Source: F1-120-MAGs118 sp013360535 (GTDB taxonomy: Bacteria > Planctomycetota > UBA1135 > GCA-002686595). Taken from it: a stretch of DNA of 64,000 nt. Made by a program: the position numbers and the translations under genes. This document shows, piece by piece, positions 1 to 8,496 of the stretch (the stretch's first letter is position 1; each line of letters starts with the position of its first letter). The stretch spans positions 1 to 64,000 of the forward strand of contig JAPKHC010000005.1 of NCBI GenBank assembly GCA_026647215.1. Direction: 5' to 3'. Under the pieces are notes generated by a model. The model ran no database searches. It saw only the letters and a list, made by a program, of their open reading frames with translations, and had not been told where the DNA came from.

Positions 1-24
1 AGCGCGCGGCTTGGGGCCTCCCCT

Positions 25-163
25 GCCGGACAGTCCACTGGACTGTCCGGCTTCGCGTCGGCTTCGCCTCGCGAACCGGGGCTTACCCCCTCTCCGGGGA
101 CGCATTAAGCGTCCCCGGAGCTTTTTCTGGCCGCTGGAGAAACAAGACAGCGGCCAGAAAAAG
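25..163. repeat. Three consecutive perfect inverted repeats
   Basis: Three perfect inverted repeats lie almost end to end. The first (25-51) has 13-bp arms around a single central C. The second (92-120) has 12-bp arms (CTCCGGGGACGC) around ATTAA. The third (121-163) starts on the next base and has 16-bp arms (CTTTTTCTGGCCGCTG) around an 11-nt loop. The second hairpin followed by CTTTTTC resembles an intrinsic terminator on the plus strand, but three hairpins in a row also fit a REP- or MITE-like element or a structured RNA. No protein function is visible. Confidence 0.7.
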
Positions 164-243
164 ACAGGCTTTCCTTCCGCGACCCGCCGGCCGGCAAGTC
201 GACGAACCTCTCGAACGCGATCGAGATGACCTACCTGCCGTGA
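109..243 (+). other. Possible 3' end of a gene (C-terminal fragment)
   Basis: An open frame with no start codon in the window ends at TGA 241-243. Its last residues (KSTNLSNAIEMTYLP) look protein-like rather than like the arginine/alanine-rich output of non-coding frames here. A terminator-like hairpin lies about 40 nt downstream in the same direction. The upstream part runs into the inverted repeats and a TAA at 106-108, so any real gene would have been interrupted by that repeat element. I do not recognise the family, and this may simply be non-coding. Confidence 0.2.
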
Positions 244-284
244 TCGCCTGAGCGAGTCAGCGACGCTGACTTCGCTCTTCGACA

Positions 285-324
285 AGGGCCGGCCCCTGTT
301 CGCAGGGGTCGGCCCTCTCCTTTT
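285..324 (+). terminator. Intrinsic terminator-like hairpin
   Basis: A GC-rich stem with arms of about 14 bp (AGGGCCGGCCCCTG against CAGGGGTCGGCCCT, one imperfect pair) closes on a TTCG loop. CTCCTTTT follows on the plus strand. A second small hairpin (GTCAGC, GAC loop, GCTGAC) precedes it at 256-270. It could end a plus-strand gene finishing near 243 and also insulate the minus-strand gene that ends at 353. Confidence 0.6.
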
Positions 325-352
325 CCTGCGCGATCGCCCCGCGTCGGAGGCG

Positions 353-1000
353 TCAGCCGAGCTGCGCGATGTGCGCGGTGTCCTCGAGCCAGTGGTCTGG
401 CTTCGTGGCGAGCAGTTCCTCGCGCGAGAAAGGTCCCCACGACACGGCGGCAGTCTTCGTGCCGGCGGAACGGCCCGAGGAGAGGTCGTGCGGCGAGTCA
501 CCGACCATCACGGCGCGCTCCGCGCTGGCGCCGAGGTCGGCGAGGGCCTTGAGGACCGGCGCGGGGTGCGGCTTGTGCTCGCTCACGTCGTCGGCGCCGA
601 CGATGGAGCCGAACCAGCGCTCGTCGTATCCGCACCAGCGCAGGCCCTTGGTCGCGCCCGCGCGGAACTTGCTCGTCACGATGCCGAGCTTGATCCCGCG
701 CGAGTGCAGGCTGGCGACGGCCTCGACGGCGCCGGGGAAGGCGGTGACGAGCGCGTCGTGGTGCGCGAGGTTGTAGGCGCGGTAGGTCGCGACCATGGCC
801 TCGATCTCGGCGGCGTCGGACGTGAATTGCGCGAACTGCCAGCGCAACGGACGCCCGAGACCGGCGAGCCAGAAGGCGGCGTCGCGCTCGGGCAGGCCGT
901 GGGCCGCGACGGTGTGCACGTAGCTGCGGCGGATCAGCTCGATCGAGTCGATCAGCGTGCCGTCGAGGTCGAACAGCACGGTTTCGAGTGTCTGGCTCAT
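353..1000 (-). CDS. HAD-superfamily hydrolase (phosphoglycolate phosphatase-like)
   Basis: This is a 215-residue cytoplasmic phosphatase of the haloacid dehalogenase superfamily, closest in shape to Gph/PpaX enzymes that hydrolyse small phosphate esters. Motif I is FDLDGTLID near the N terminus (Asp nucleophile and acid/base Asp). Motif II is the VTSK segment and motif IV is VGDSPHD. The helical cap sits between motifs I and II, as in subclass I HADs. The open frame extends further upstream, but MSQTLETVLFDLDG is the natural start because motif I normally lies within the first 10-15 residues. It is divergent from the propeller gene, with 85 bp between starts. The substrate cannot be read from the sequence. 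Confidence 0.85.
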   Translation of the reverse strand: MSQTLETVLFDLDGTLIDSIELIRRSYVHTVAAHGLPERDAAFWLAGLGRPLRWQFAQFTSDAAEIEAMVATYRAYNLAHHDALVTAFPGAVEAVASLHSRGIKLGIVTSKFRAGATKGLRWCGYDERWFGSIVGADDVSEHKPHPAPVLKALADLGASAERAVMVGDSPHDLSSGRSAGTKTAAVSWGPFSREELLATKPDHWLEDTAHIAQLG

Positions 1001-1073
1001 CGCGCGATCATCCGGCGCGGGCCCGCGAGCGTCAATCGCGCCCGGCCCCCTGCCGCGGGCGCGCGCGCGACAG

Positions 1074-1079
1074 TACGCT
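1074..1079 (+). promoter_or_regulatory. Putative -10 box (leaderless promoter)
   Basis: TACGCT lies 6 nt before the ATG at 1086, with no Shine-Dalgarno sequence between. Transcription would start at or next to the ATG. The same arrangement recurs at several other starts in this window. No convincing -35 is visible. Confidence 0.4.
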
Positions 1080-1085
1080 CGCGGC

Positions 1086-2084
1086 ATGAAGAAGAGCCTG
1101 CTGCTCGCGCTGCCGTTCGCCGCCCTGTTCGTGCTCGCCGCCGCCAATGCGCCTCGCGACGAGCGTGTGCTGCTCGAGAGCGAGAAGGTCAGCTACGAGT
1201 GGGTGCGCGACTGGGCCAAGCTCCCCGAAGGCATGAAGTTCGGCAACACGCACGGCTGCGTGGTCGTCGACTCCAAGGGGCGCGTGTACATGAACACCGA
1301 CACCGAGAACGCGGTGATCGTGTTCGAGAGCGACGGCAAGTTCGTGAAGAGCTGGGGCAAGGAGCTCGCGGGTGGCCTGCATGGCATGTGCCTCGTGAAG
1401 GAAGGTGAGGCGGAGTTCCTGTACCTCACGCACACCGGGCGCCATGAGGTGCTCAAGAGCACCCTCGACGGCGAGATCCTGTGGACGATCCCGTGGCCCG
1501 AGCAGGCGAAGGTGTGCGAGAACGCGGGGCAGTACGCGCCGACGAGCGTCGCGGTCGCGGCCGACGGCACGATCTACGTCGCCGACGGGTACGGGCGCTC
1601 GTACATTCACCAGTACGACCGCGAGCGCAAGTACGTGCGCACGTTCGGCGGCCCCGGCACGGAGCTCGGCCAGTTGCGCACGCCGCACGGCATCTGGATC
1701 GATGCGAGCGGAAAGGAGCCGGTACTGCTCGTCGCCGACCGCGAGAACCAGCGCGTGCAGTCGTTCTCGCTCGACGGCAAGCCGCTCGGCATCGTCGTCA
1801 CCGACGTGCGCCGGCCGTGCCACATGCACCAGACGGGCGACCGCACCGTGATCGCGGACCTCGCGGGGCGCATCACGGTGCTCGACCGCAAGCTCGCGGT
1901 GCTCGGCCAGCTCGGCGACAACCCCGATCCGGCGAAGCGCGCGCAGAACGGCGTGCCGCGTGAGCAGTGGAAGGACGGCGAGTTCCTGTCGCCGCACTGC
2001 GCGCACTTTGCGGCCAACGGCGACGTCTACGTGCTCGACTGGAACTCGCTCGGCCGCATCACGAAGCTCAAGCGGCTGAAGTGA
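1086..2084 (+). CDS. Secreted NHL-repeat six-bladed beta-propeller protein
   Basis: A 332-residue protein with an N-terminal signal peptide (MKK, then a Leu/Ala-rich core ending near residue 21). The mature part consists of NHL-type propeller blades: repeated segments such as VAVAADGTIYVADGYG, HGIWID and LLVADRENQRVQSF, each followed by a short arginine/valine strand. The family includes peptidyl-alpha-hydroxyglycine lyase-like and scaffold propellers. No catalytic residues can be assigned here, so a binding or structural role in the periplasm or outside is as likely as an enzymatic one. The ATG at 1086 is chosen because the signal peptide starts there. The gene converges on the DUF4177 gene with one base between stop codons. 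Confidence 0.8.
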   Translation: MKKSLLLALPFAALFVLAAANAPRDERVLLESEKVSYEWVRDWAKLPEGMKFGNTHGCVVVDSKGRVYMNTDTENAVIVFESDGKFVKSWGKELAGGLHGMCLVKEGEAEFLYLTHTGRHEVLKSTLDGEILWTIPWPEQAKVCENAGQYAPTSVAVAADGTIYVADGYGRSYIHQYDRERKYVRTFGGPGTELGQLRTPHGIWIDASGKEPVLLVADRENQRVQSFSLDGKPLGIVVTDVRRPCHMHQTGDRTVIADLAGRITVLDRKLAVLGQLGDNPDPAKRAQNGVPREQWKDGEFLSPHCAHFAANGDVYVLDWNSLGRITKLKRLK

Positions 2085-2085
2085 G

Positions 2086-2289
2086 TCAGCGCGGGCGCTT
2101 GAAGACCGCGATCAGCTGAAACTTCATGTTGGCCGTGCCTTCGTCGCCGAGGATGGTGACGAGCTCCCAACCGTCTCGGCCCAGGGAGTTCAGCAGTTCC
2201 TCGAGATCCCCGGTCTCGAACGTCGGGATGAACCTGCCCTTGGGGGCGAGCGCGACCGACTTGTACTCCCACTGCGTGGCCATCGTCAT
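2086..2289 (-). CDS. DUF4177-family small protein
   Basis: A 67-residue protein of the DUF4177 type. The family hallmark is an N-terminal WEYK strand followed by an amphipathic helix and GWELV. Here one sees QWEYKSVAL, LEELLNSLGRDGWELV and a C-terminal FQLIAVFKRPR strand. The family is widespread and its function is unknown. The first ATG (2289) overlaps the stop of the M1 peptidase gene by the four bases ATGA, so the two are translationally coupled. A second ATG two codons later (MATQ) is also possible. No membrane segment is present. Confidence 0.8.
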   Translation of the reverse strand: MTMATQWEYKSVALAPKGRFIPTFETGDLEELLNSLGRDGWELVTILGDEGTANMKFQLIAVFKRPR

Positions 2290-4148
2290 TTCCCCCAGTT
2301 GAGGAGCTCGTCGAGCGTGCGCGTCGCGACCGCGTGGTAGCGCGGCCGCGCGAGCGCGTAGATCTCCTTCGCGCGCCGCAGGCCTTCGGGGCTCTTCGCG
2401 AGCTCGGAGTAGATCGGTTTCAGGAACTTGCGCCGCCCGCCGCGCAGCAGGAATTCCGCCATCGCCTTGTCCGCCGCTCCATAGCGGTTGTGCGCGCAGA
2501 TCACGAGCCACGCGCACAGGATCTCGCTGTTCCCCGACTGCGTGAAGCGGAACGTGCGGTCGAGCTCGGCCATCTGCGTCACGCGCAGGTCGTCGGGGAG
2601 CGCGTCGAGGAAGCGTTGCCACTGCTGCGTGACCCAGCCGCGCACCGCGAGCTCCGCCGCAGGCGTGCCCTTGGTCCAGCGCTCGACCTCGCGATCGACG
2701 GCGTCGAGCAACGTCGACTGCGTGCGCGGCGCGTCGGCGGGCAGGCCCGGCGCGTACAGCCACGCCTGCAGGTCGAGCTGGGCACGCGCGTCGGGATGGC
2801 GCGAGAGCAGCTTCTCGTCGAGCCACGCGAGGAATTCCTCGGTCGTCACGCTCTCGAAGGCGTGGCCGTCGAACCAGCCGCGCAGGAAACGATCGAATTC
2901 CTCGCGTCCGACGAGCTCCTCGATGCGCCGCAGGAACAGCGCGCCCTTCTCGTACGGCACGACGCTGAAGCCGTCGTCGGGATGGCGGCCCGAAAGCTCG
3001 CAGTGCAGCACCTGCTGCCACGGCTCGAGGTGCGCCATCTCGAGCTCGAGGTCGCGCCGCGCGAGCACCTTCTCCATCGCGCTGCGCTCGGGACTGAACA
3101 CGCGCTCCATGATGCGCTGCTCGAAATAGACCGTGAAACCCTCGTTGAGCCAGAAGTCGCGCCACGTCGCGTTCGTGACGAGGTTGCCCGACCACGAGTG
3201 CGCCAGCTCGTGCGCGACGAGCCCGACCAGCGAGCGGTCGCCGGCGAGGATCGTCGGTGTCGCAAACGTGAGCCGCGGGTTCTCCATGCCGCCGAACGGG
3301 AACGACGGCGGCAGCACGATCAGGTCGTAGCGGCCCCAGCGGTACGGCCCGAAGAGCGCCTCCGCGTGCTGCACCATGCGCTCGGTGTCGACCAGTTCCT
3401 CGCGCGCGAGCCCGACCACCGACGGCTCGGCCCACACGCCCGTGCGGTTGGAAATCTCGCGGAACTCGAGCTCTCCGCAGGCGAGCGCGATCAGGTACGG
3501 CGGAATCGCCTCCGGCATGCGGAAGCGCCACGCGCCGTCCGCGCCGCGTCCGAGTTGCTCCGCGCTCATCACCGGCACGAGCCCGGCCGGCGCACGGATC
3601 GTCGCTTCGTACGTGACGCGCACTCCCGGCGAATCCTGCAGCGGAATCCAGCTGCGCGTGAGGATCGACTGGCCCTGCGTGAACAGGAACGGGTGCTTGC
3701 CGCCGGCGGTCTGCGCCGGCTCGAGCCACTGCATCGCCTGCGCGCCCTCGGTCGTGCGGTAGTGGACGATGACGGCCGTGTCGCGGGGCGCGAGCTCGAT
3801 CTCCAACCGCGCACCCAGCGCCGGATCCACAGGCCCCAGCGTGAAGCGCCGCGCGCCACCCGAGCTGCCCGTGACGCTCGTGATGTCGAGCGCGACCGCA
3901 TCAAGCACGAGCGGAGCCGCCGCATCGCGCCGCTCGAGCTCGAGCCGCGCCGTCCCCTCCGCGCGCCGGGCCACGAAGTCGAGCGTGAGGTCGAGCGCCA
4001 GGTGCTTCACGCACACGCGCTCGGGCTCGGCGTGGGAGTGCTGGTCGCGGGCGGCGGGGCTGGGTGCAGTGGCGTTGGACATGCTGGTGCAGGCGCCCAG
4101 TAGGAGCGCGGCGAGGAGCCAGAGGAGCAGCGCGGCGGGACTCGACAT
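2286..4148 (-). CDS. M1-family aminopeptidase lipoprotein
   Basis: A 620-residue zinc metallopeptidase of family M1, the leukotriene A4 hydrolase/aminopeptidase N clan. The signal peptide ends in a lipobox (LLGAC, Cys20), so the enzyme is probably anchored to a membrane facing the periplasm. The exopeptidase motif GGMEN is at 286-290, HELAH (zinc His313, His317 and catalytic Glu314) follows, and the third zinc ligand Glu336 lies in WLNEG. A helical C-terminal domain follows, resembling the LTA4H-like C domain. It probably trims N-terminal residues from peptides. It heads a two-gene unit with the DUF4177 gene. The start was chosen at the Met just before the hydrophobic core; the frame stays open upstream. 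Confidence 0.9.
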   Translation of the reverse strand: MSSPAALLLWLLAALLLGACTSMSNATAPSPAARDQHSHAEPERVCVKHLALDLTLDFVARRAEGTARLELERRDAAAPLVLDAVALDITSVTGSSGGARRFTLGPVDPALGARLEIELAPRDTAVIVHYRTTEGAQAMQWLEPAQTAGGKHPFLFTQGQSILTRSWIPLQDSPGVRVTYEATIRAPAGLVPVMSAEQLGRGADGAWRFRMPEAIPPYLIALACGELEFREISNRTGVWAEPSVVGLAREELVDTERMVQHAEALFGPYRWGRYDLIVLPPSFPFGGMENPRLTFATPTILAGDRSLVGLVAHELAHSWSGNLVTNATWRDFWLNEGFTVYFEQRIMERVFSPERSAMEKVLARRDLELEMAHLEPWQQVLHCELSGRHPDDGFSVVPYEKGALFLRRIEELVGREEFDRFLRGWFDGHAFESVTTEEFLAWLDEKLLSRHPDARAQLDLQAWLYAPGLPADAPRTQSTLLDAVDREVERWTKGTPAAELAVRGWVTQQWQRFLDALPDDLRVTQMAELDRTFRFTQSGNSEILCAWLVICAHNRYGAADKAMAEFLLRGGRRKFLKPIYSELAKSPEGLRRAKEIYALARPRYHAVATRTLDELLNWGK

Positions 4149-4156
4149 GGACCGCG

Positions 4157-4162
4157 AGAATA
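4157..4162 (-). promoter_or_regulatory. Putative -10 box for the M1 peptidase gene
   Basis: Read on the minus strand, TATTCT lies 8 nt before the ATG at 4148. There is no Shine-Dalgarno sequence. The divergent promoter at 4179-4208 shares the same 67-bp interval. Confidence 0.4.
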
Positions 4163-4178
4163 CTGCGCGTGCGCCTCG

Positions 4179-4208
4179 TTGCGGTCGCGGATGGCGGTGG
4201 GCTAGCCT
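4179..4208 (+). promoter_or_regulatory. Putative promoter of the small lipoprotein gene
   Basis: TTGCGG (4179-4184) and TAGCCT (4203-4208) are separated by 18 bp, and the ATG follows 7 nt after the -10 box. The spacing fits a sigma-70-type promoter giving an almost leaderless transcript. Confidence 0.4.
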
Positions 4209-4215
4209 CCTTTCC

Positions 4216-4611
4216 ATGCTCCGACCCGCATTCGCCCTCGTCGCGCTGGTCGCGCTCTGCGCGGCCTGCCGCACCACGTTTTCGTCGCACACGATCGAAT
4301 CGCAGGCCCGGCTCGGGCCGGGGGGGAGCGTCACGCTCGATGCGACGTGGACGGCGCCGCCGCCGCTCAACCTGCGGATCGACAACCGTGGCCCGGGGCG
4401 CGTGAAGTTCACGGTCACCGATTCGAGCGGGAAGCAGCTCGAGAGCGGCGAGTGCGCGATCACGGCGCGCACGTTCGCGTGGAAACGCGCGGACGGCGCC
4501 GTGAAGATCGAGCTCGCGGCGGACGAGAAGGGCGCGATCGTCGACTACCGTTTCGCGTCGCAGCAGGGCCTGACGATCCAGGCCGATGTCACCAAGGCGA
4601 ACTCGCGCTGA
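4216..4611 (+). CDS. Small putative lipoprotein of unknown function
   Basis: A 131-residue secreted protein. The signal peptide has a lipobox-like ALCAAC near residue 18, suggesting a lipid anchor. The remainder is predicted all-beta: short strands such as LNLRIDNRGPGRVKFTVTDS and VKIELAADEKGAIVDYRF. I do not recognise the family; it looks like a small beta-sandwich domain. It is divergent from the M1 peptidase and abuts the M16 gene tail to tail with no bases between stop codons. The ATG at 4216 is the only start that keeps the signal peptide. Confidence 0.65.
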   Translation: MLRPAFALVALVALCAACRTTFSSHTIESQARLGPGGSVTLDATWTAPPPLNLRIDNRGPGRVKFTVTDSSGKQLESGECAITARTFAWKRADGAVKIELAADEKGAIVDYRFASQQGLTIQADVTKANSR

Positions 4612-5880
4612 TCAGCCGAGGTCGGACTCGCGCACGGGCCCGGCAGCCGCGATGCAGCAGCGTTCGGGATGCAGGTGCTTGCGCGCGACGCGCTGCAGGT
4701 CCTCGCTCGTGACGGCCGCGTAACGCAGCGGCGCGCTCTGCAGGTTGTCGGCGGGCAGGTTGAAACGCTCGGCGGCGATCATGTAGCTCGCCCGACGAGA
4801 CGCACGCTGGAACGAGAGCGCGAACGAGCCGACGACGTAGTCCTTGGCGACGCCGAGCTCCGCCTCGCCGACCGGTTCGTCCTGGATGCGGCGCATTTCC
4901 GCGCGGAAACCCTCGATCGCGGTGCGCACCTTGTCGGGACTGGTGCCGATGTAGGCCGTGAACGTGCCGGGGTACGTGCCCGCGGAACCGTGGATGTTGG
5001 CGTGCACGGTGTAGGCGAGGCCGAGCTCGTCGCGCAGGCGCATCGCGACGCGGTTGGTGAAGCCCGGACCCGTGCCGAGCACATGGTCCATCACGACCAG
5101 CGCGTGGTAGTCGGGATCGCTGCGGCGCACGCCGAGGTGGCCGAGGAACACGTGCACTTGCTCGCGCTTGGCGTGAAAGACGCCGCGGCGCGGCACGAGC
5201 GGCGGGAGCACCGGCTCGGGGTACGGCAGGTCCTCGCCGGGAGTCCACTTGGCGAGCGCGCGGTCGAGCACCTTGTGCACGGCCTTCGGATCGACGTCGC
5301 CACACACCGCGATCACGGCGCGGCGCGCGACCCAATGTTCGCGGTGGAAGCGGGCCAGGTACTCGCGCTCGATCGCGCCGACGCTCTCGGGGCTTCCGCT
5401 CGCGCTGCGCCCGAGCCAGTGCGTGCCGTACACGAGCTTCTTGAACACGATCTCGCCCTGCACCCGCGGCTCGTCGCGCTCGACGACCAGCCGGTCGATC
5501 AGGCGCTGCTTCTGGCGCCGGAACTCAGGCCGCGGGTAGGTCGGTTCGGTGACGAGCTCGGCGAAGAGCTCGAGCAGGAGCTTCCAGTGCGGCGACGCGA
5601 TCGAGCCCGAGGCGCCGTTGGACTCGCCGGCGAGCGAGCCGCCGTGCGTCTCGAGCGCATCCGCGATCTGCTCCTCGCTGTGGCGCGTCGTGCCCTGGTC
5701 GATCAACCCGCCGGCGAGGTAGGCCGTCCCCTCGCGCCCCCGCTCGTCGAGCGAATGCCCACCGCGCAGGTGCATCTGGATCGCGGTCACGGGCGCGCCC
5801 GGTCGCGGCGAGACGAGCAGCTTCGCCCCGCAGCGCAGCTCGAAGCGCACCATCCCCAGCTCGACGGCGAGCGCGGCCAT
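4612..5880 (-). CDS. M16-family peptidase-like protein, non-catalytic partner
   Basis: A 422-residue protein with the two-half M16 fold but without the HxxEH zinc motif; the matching position reads AYLAGGLIDQG. It keeps the C-terminal features of M16B partners, including the GLAYTVHAN segment. In M16B systems such as the mitochondrial processing peptidase, one subunit is catalytic and the other binds substrate. The gene directly upstream encodes the HxxEH-bearing subunit, and its stop overlaps this start (TGATG), so the two products most likely form a heterodimer. No signal peptide is visible, so a cytoplasmic location is likely. The pair probably cuts short peptides, but the substrate is unknown. 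Confidence 0.85.
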   Translation of the reverse strand: MAALAVELGMVRFELRCGAKLLVSPRPGAPVTAIQMHLRGGHSLDERGREGTAYLAGGLIDQGTTRHSEEQIADALETHGGSLAGESNGASGSIASPHWKLLLELFAELVTEPTYPRPEFRRQKQRLIDRLVVERDEPRVQGEIVFKKLVYGTHWLGRSASGSPESVGAIEREYLARFHREHWVARRAVIAVCGDVDPKAVHKVLDRALAKWTPGEDLPYPEPVLPPLVPRRGVFHAKREQVHVFLGHLGVRRSDPDYHALVVMDHVLGTGPGFTNRVAMRLRDELGLAYTVHANIHGSAGTYPGTFTAYIGTSPDKVRTAIEGFRAEMRRIQDEPVGEAELGVAKDYVVGSFALSFQRASRRASYMIAAERFNLPADNLQSAPLRYAAVTSEDLQRVARKHLHPERCCIAAAGPVRESDLG

Positions 5881-7292
5881 CAGCGGCGCGCTCCCTTCTT
5901 CGACTTCGAGGGCTTGTGGCGCCGCTCTTCCTTGGCCTTGTGCTTCTGCGTCGCGCGGCGCAGCGCCACGCCGATGCGCCGCAGGTCCGAACGCCGTTCC
6001 TCCTCCTTGGCCGGCAGGCACCAGCCGAGCACGCGCCGCTCGCGCGCGAGCACGCGCCGCGCGCAGTCGCGCAGGCGCGTGGCGTCGACCGCCAGCGCGT
6101 TGGGAAGCGACTCGAACGCGAGCCTCCAGTGCGCGTCGACCGCGGCCTCGCCGATCTGCTCGGCGACGTCGCTGGTCGTCTCGTGATCGTAGGCCTCCGC
6201 CGCTTCGAGCAGCGAGCGCACGCGCGCGAGCTCCCGCGAGGGCACCTTCTCCTGCATCACGAGCTCGAGCTCGCTGTCGAGCGCCGCCTCGAGCGCCCGC
6301 GGCTCCACGCCCTGCGCGCACTCGGCGAAGATCCAGAACACCCCGCCCTCGACGCGCGTGTCGTTGAACGACGACACCGTCGTCGCGAGCTCCTCGTCGA
6401 TCACCAGTCGCCTGTGCAGGCGTGAGAGGCGCCCCCCGGTGAGCAGGGTCGAGAGCACGTCGAGCGCGGCGTCCTCGGGCGTGCCAACCGGCGCCGACGG
6501 CCACGCGAGGCACAAGCGCTTGCCCTCGTCGTCCCACGTCAGCTGCACGCGCCGCTCGCCGCCCACGGGCTCCTCCGCGGGCCGGAACGGATCAGCCTGT
6601 TCATAGGGAATTCCCGCGGGAATCTCGGCGAAATGCCGCTTCACACGCGCGAGCGCGTCCGCGGGATCGATGTCGCCGCACACGACCACCGTGGCGTTGC
6701 CGGGGTGGTAGAAGCGGCGGTGGTAGTCGCGCATCTCGTCGACCGAGAGGCGCTTGAGGGCGTCGGCATGGCCGATCACCGGCCGCCGGTACGGATGGCG
6801 CAGGAACAGCGTGCCCTGCACGAGGTCGGAGAGGCGTCGCCACGGGTCGTCGAGGCCCATCGAGAGTTCCTCGAGCACGACCGCGCGCTCGCTCGAGAAC
6901 TCGCGCGCGTCGAGGTTGAGCCCGCGCATGCGGTCGGCCTCGATCTCGAGCGCCTTCTCCCAGCGGTCGCTGGCGAGCTCGAACCAGTAGGCGGTGTGGT
7001 CCGAGCTGGTGAAGGCGTTGTTGCTGCCGCCGAGCGTGGTCGTGATGCGGTCGATCTCGCCCTTGGCGAAGCGCTCGGAGCCCTTGAACATCATGTGCTC
7101 GAGGAAGTGCGAGACGCCGGCCTCGTGCTCGCGCTCGTTGCGCGCGCCGACCTTGTACCAGACCATCACTGCGACGACGGGATCGGCGTGGCGCTCGACG
7201 AGCAGCACCTTCAGGCCGTTGGCGAGCTGGTGCTCCTCGATGGCGAGCGCACCGTGGGTCGCGCTGCCCAGCGGCTGGACGATCTCGCTCAC
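5880..7292 (-). CDS. M16-family zinc peptidase, catalytic subunit
   Basis: A 470-residue M16 peptidase. The inverted zinc motif HFLEH (two His ligands and catalytic Glu) lies about 65 residues in, and the downstream Glu ligand is in VVLEELSMGLD. A conserved NNAFTSSDHTAYWFE segment follows the motif, as in processing-peptidase-like M16B enzymes. The C-terminal 25 residues are a lysine/arginine-rich tail. It uses a GTG start (7292) that overlaps the RluB stop by GTGA. The partner lacking the zinc motif follows by TGATG overlap. The order rluB, catalytic M16, non-catalytic M16 implies one transcript. Confidence 0.9.
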   Translation of the reverse strand: MSEIVQPLGSATHGALAIEEHQLANGLKVLLVERHADPVVAVMVWYKVGARNEREHEAGVSHFLEHMMFKGSERFAKGEIDRITTTLGGSNNAFTSSDHTAYWFELASDRWEKALEIEADRMRGLNLDAREFSSERAVVLEELSMGLDDPWRRLSDLVQGTLFLRHPYRRPVIGHADALKRLSVDEMRDYHRRFYHPGNATVVVCGDIDPADALARVKRHFAEIPAGIPYEQADPFRPAEEPVGGERRVQLTWDDEGKRLCLAWPSAPVGTPEDAALDVLSTLLTGGRLSRLHRRLVIDEELATTVSSFNDTRVEGGVFWIFAECAQGVEPRALEAALDSELELVMQEKVPSRELARVRSLLEAAEAYDHETTSDVAEQIGEAAVDAHWRLAFESLPNALAVDATRLRDCARRVLARERRVLGWCLPAKEEERRSDLRRIGVALRRATQKHKAKEERRHKPSKSKKGARR

Positions 7293-8485
7293 GCGTTCCT
7301 CCCGCGGCCCCGCGAACCGCGCCCACGCTCGCCGCCACGCTCGCCACGCTGCCCATCCCGCGCTGCGCCGCGCTCGCCCTTCGGACGGGCGAACTTCGCC
7401 GGACGCGGCGGCCCCTTGGGAGCGCCGAAGCCCTTCGATCCCCCGAATTTCCCGGGCTTTTTCGGCGCCGCGGCCTTGTCGACGCCCATGTTCTCGAGCT
7501 TGCGGCGGCGCTCGGAGCGCCCGCGACGCCCGGTCGGCGCCTCCTGCTGCACGCGCTCGATGCTGCGCCGTCGGTCGCGTCGGTACTTCTCGCCCGAACG
7601 CACGCCGCGCCGTTCCGGCCCGGGCCCTTGCGGCGGCTGGGCGCGGAAGAAGCGCACGCGCGGATCCTCGCGCCGGTCCTCGACGCCCGCGGCGCCGCTC
7701 TTCGACTTCGACTGGTCGAGCAGCTCCGTCACCTCCGCGCGCAAGAGCGGCCGCCACTTGCCTTCCTTCAGCGTGCGGTCGGAGAGCGTGCCGATGTGCG
7801 TGCGGCGCAGGTCGAGCACGTTGTGGCCGACGGCCGCGAAAATGCGGCGCACCTCGCGGTTCTTGCCTTCGTTGAGCGTGCAGGTGACGAGCGACCACTC
7901 GTTGGTGCGCTTGAGCACCTTGACGAAGGCCGGCGCCGTCCAGCCTTCCGAGAGGCGCACGCCCTTCTGCACGCGCTCGATCGACTCGCCCTCGATGCGG
8001 CCGCGCAGGCGCACCGAGTAGGTCTTCGTCACGCCGTAGCGCGGATGCGCGATGCGATTGGCGAATTCGCCGTCGTTGGTGAGCAGGATCAGGCCGGTCG
8101 AGTCCTCGTCGAGGCGCCCGACGGTGTAGATGCGCCCCTTGGAGGGGTCGGTGATCAGGTCGATCGCGCGCAGGCGCGCCTCGCGGCGCTCGTTGGTGCA
8201 CACGACGCCCCGCGGCTTGTGCAGCAGGTAGTACTTCGGCTCGGTGCGCTCGGGGCGCAGCACGACGCCGTCGACGTCGATCTCCTGTGTCGCGGGGTCG
8301 ATCTTCGTGCCGAGCTCGGTGCAGATCTCACCGTCGACCGTGACCTTGCCCTTGGCGATCAGCTCGTCGCACTTGCGGCGCGAGGCGATGCCGTGGTCGG
8401 CGAGGTACTTGTTGAGGCGCACGAGGCGGCCTTCGTCGGGCGTCTCGTCCTCGGGGAGCGTGAATTCTTCGTCTTCGGGCTTCAT
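7289..8485 (-). CDS. rluB: RluB/RsuA-family 23S rRNA pseudouridine synthase with basic tail
   Basis: A 398-residue protein. Residues about 20-65 form an S4 RNA-binding domain (LVRLNKYLADHGIASRRKCD). The catalytic domain carries GRLDEDSTGLILLTNDG with the nucleophilic Asp. RluB-type enzymes isomerise a uridine (U2605 in E. coli) of 23S rRNA. The last ~130 residues are an Arg/Gly/Lys-rich low-complexity tail not found in E. coli-length enzymes, probably extra RNA contact. RluB versus RluE/RluF cannot be separated with certainty without alignment. It is the first gene of the operon with two M16 subunits. The ATG at 8485 follows a TACTCT box 11 nt upstream. Confidence 0.8.
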   Translation of the reverse strand: MKPEDEEFTLPEDETPDEGRLVRLNKYLADHGIASRRKCDELIAKGKVTVDGEICTELGTKIDPATQEIDVDGVVLRPERTEPKYYLLHKPRGVVCTNERREARLRAIDLITDPSKGRIYTVGRLDEDSTGLILLTNDGEFANRIAHPRYGVTKTYSVRLRGRIEGESIERVQKGVRLSEGWTAPAFVKVLKRTNEWSLVTCTLNEGKNREVRRIFAAVGHNVLDLRRTHIGTLSDRTLKEGKWRPLLRAEVTELLDQSKSKSGAAGVEDRREDPRVRFFRAQPPQGPGPERRGVRSGEKYRRDRRRSIERVQQEAPTGRRGRSERRRKLENMGVDKAAAPKKPGKFGGSKGFGAPKGPPRPAKFARPKGERGAARDGQRGERGGERGRGSRGRGRNA

Positions 8486-8496
8486 GCGGGGCGGAA

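Noticed and set aside
371..1408. A long plus-strand frame across the HAD gene and the start of the NHL gene
   Set aside because: It is antisense to one gene and out of frame with the other, and shows no homology.
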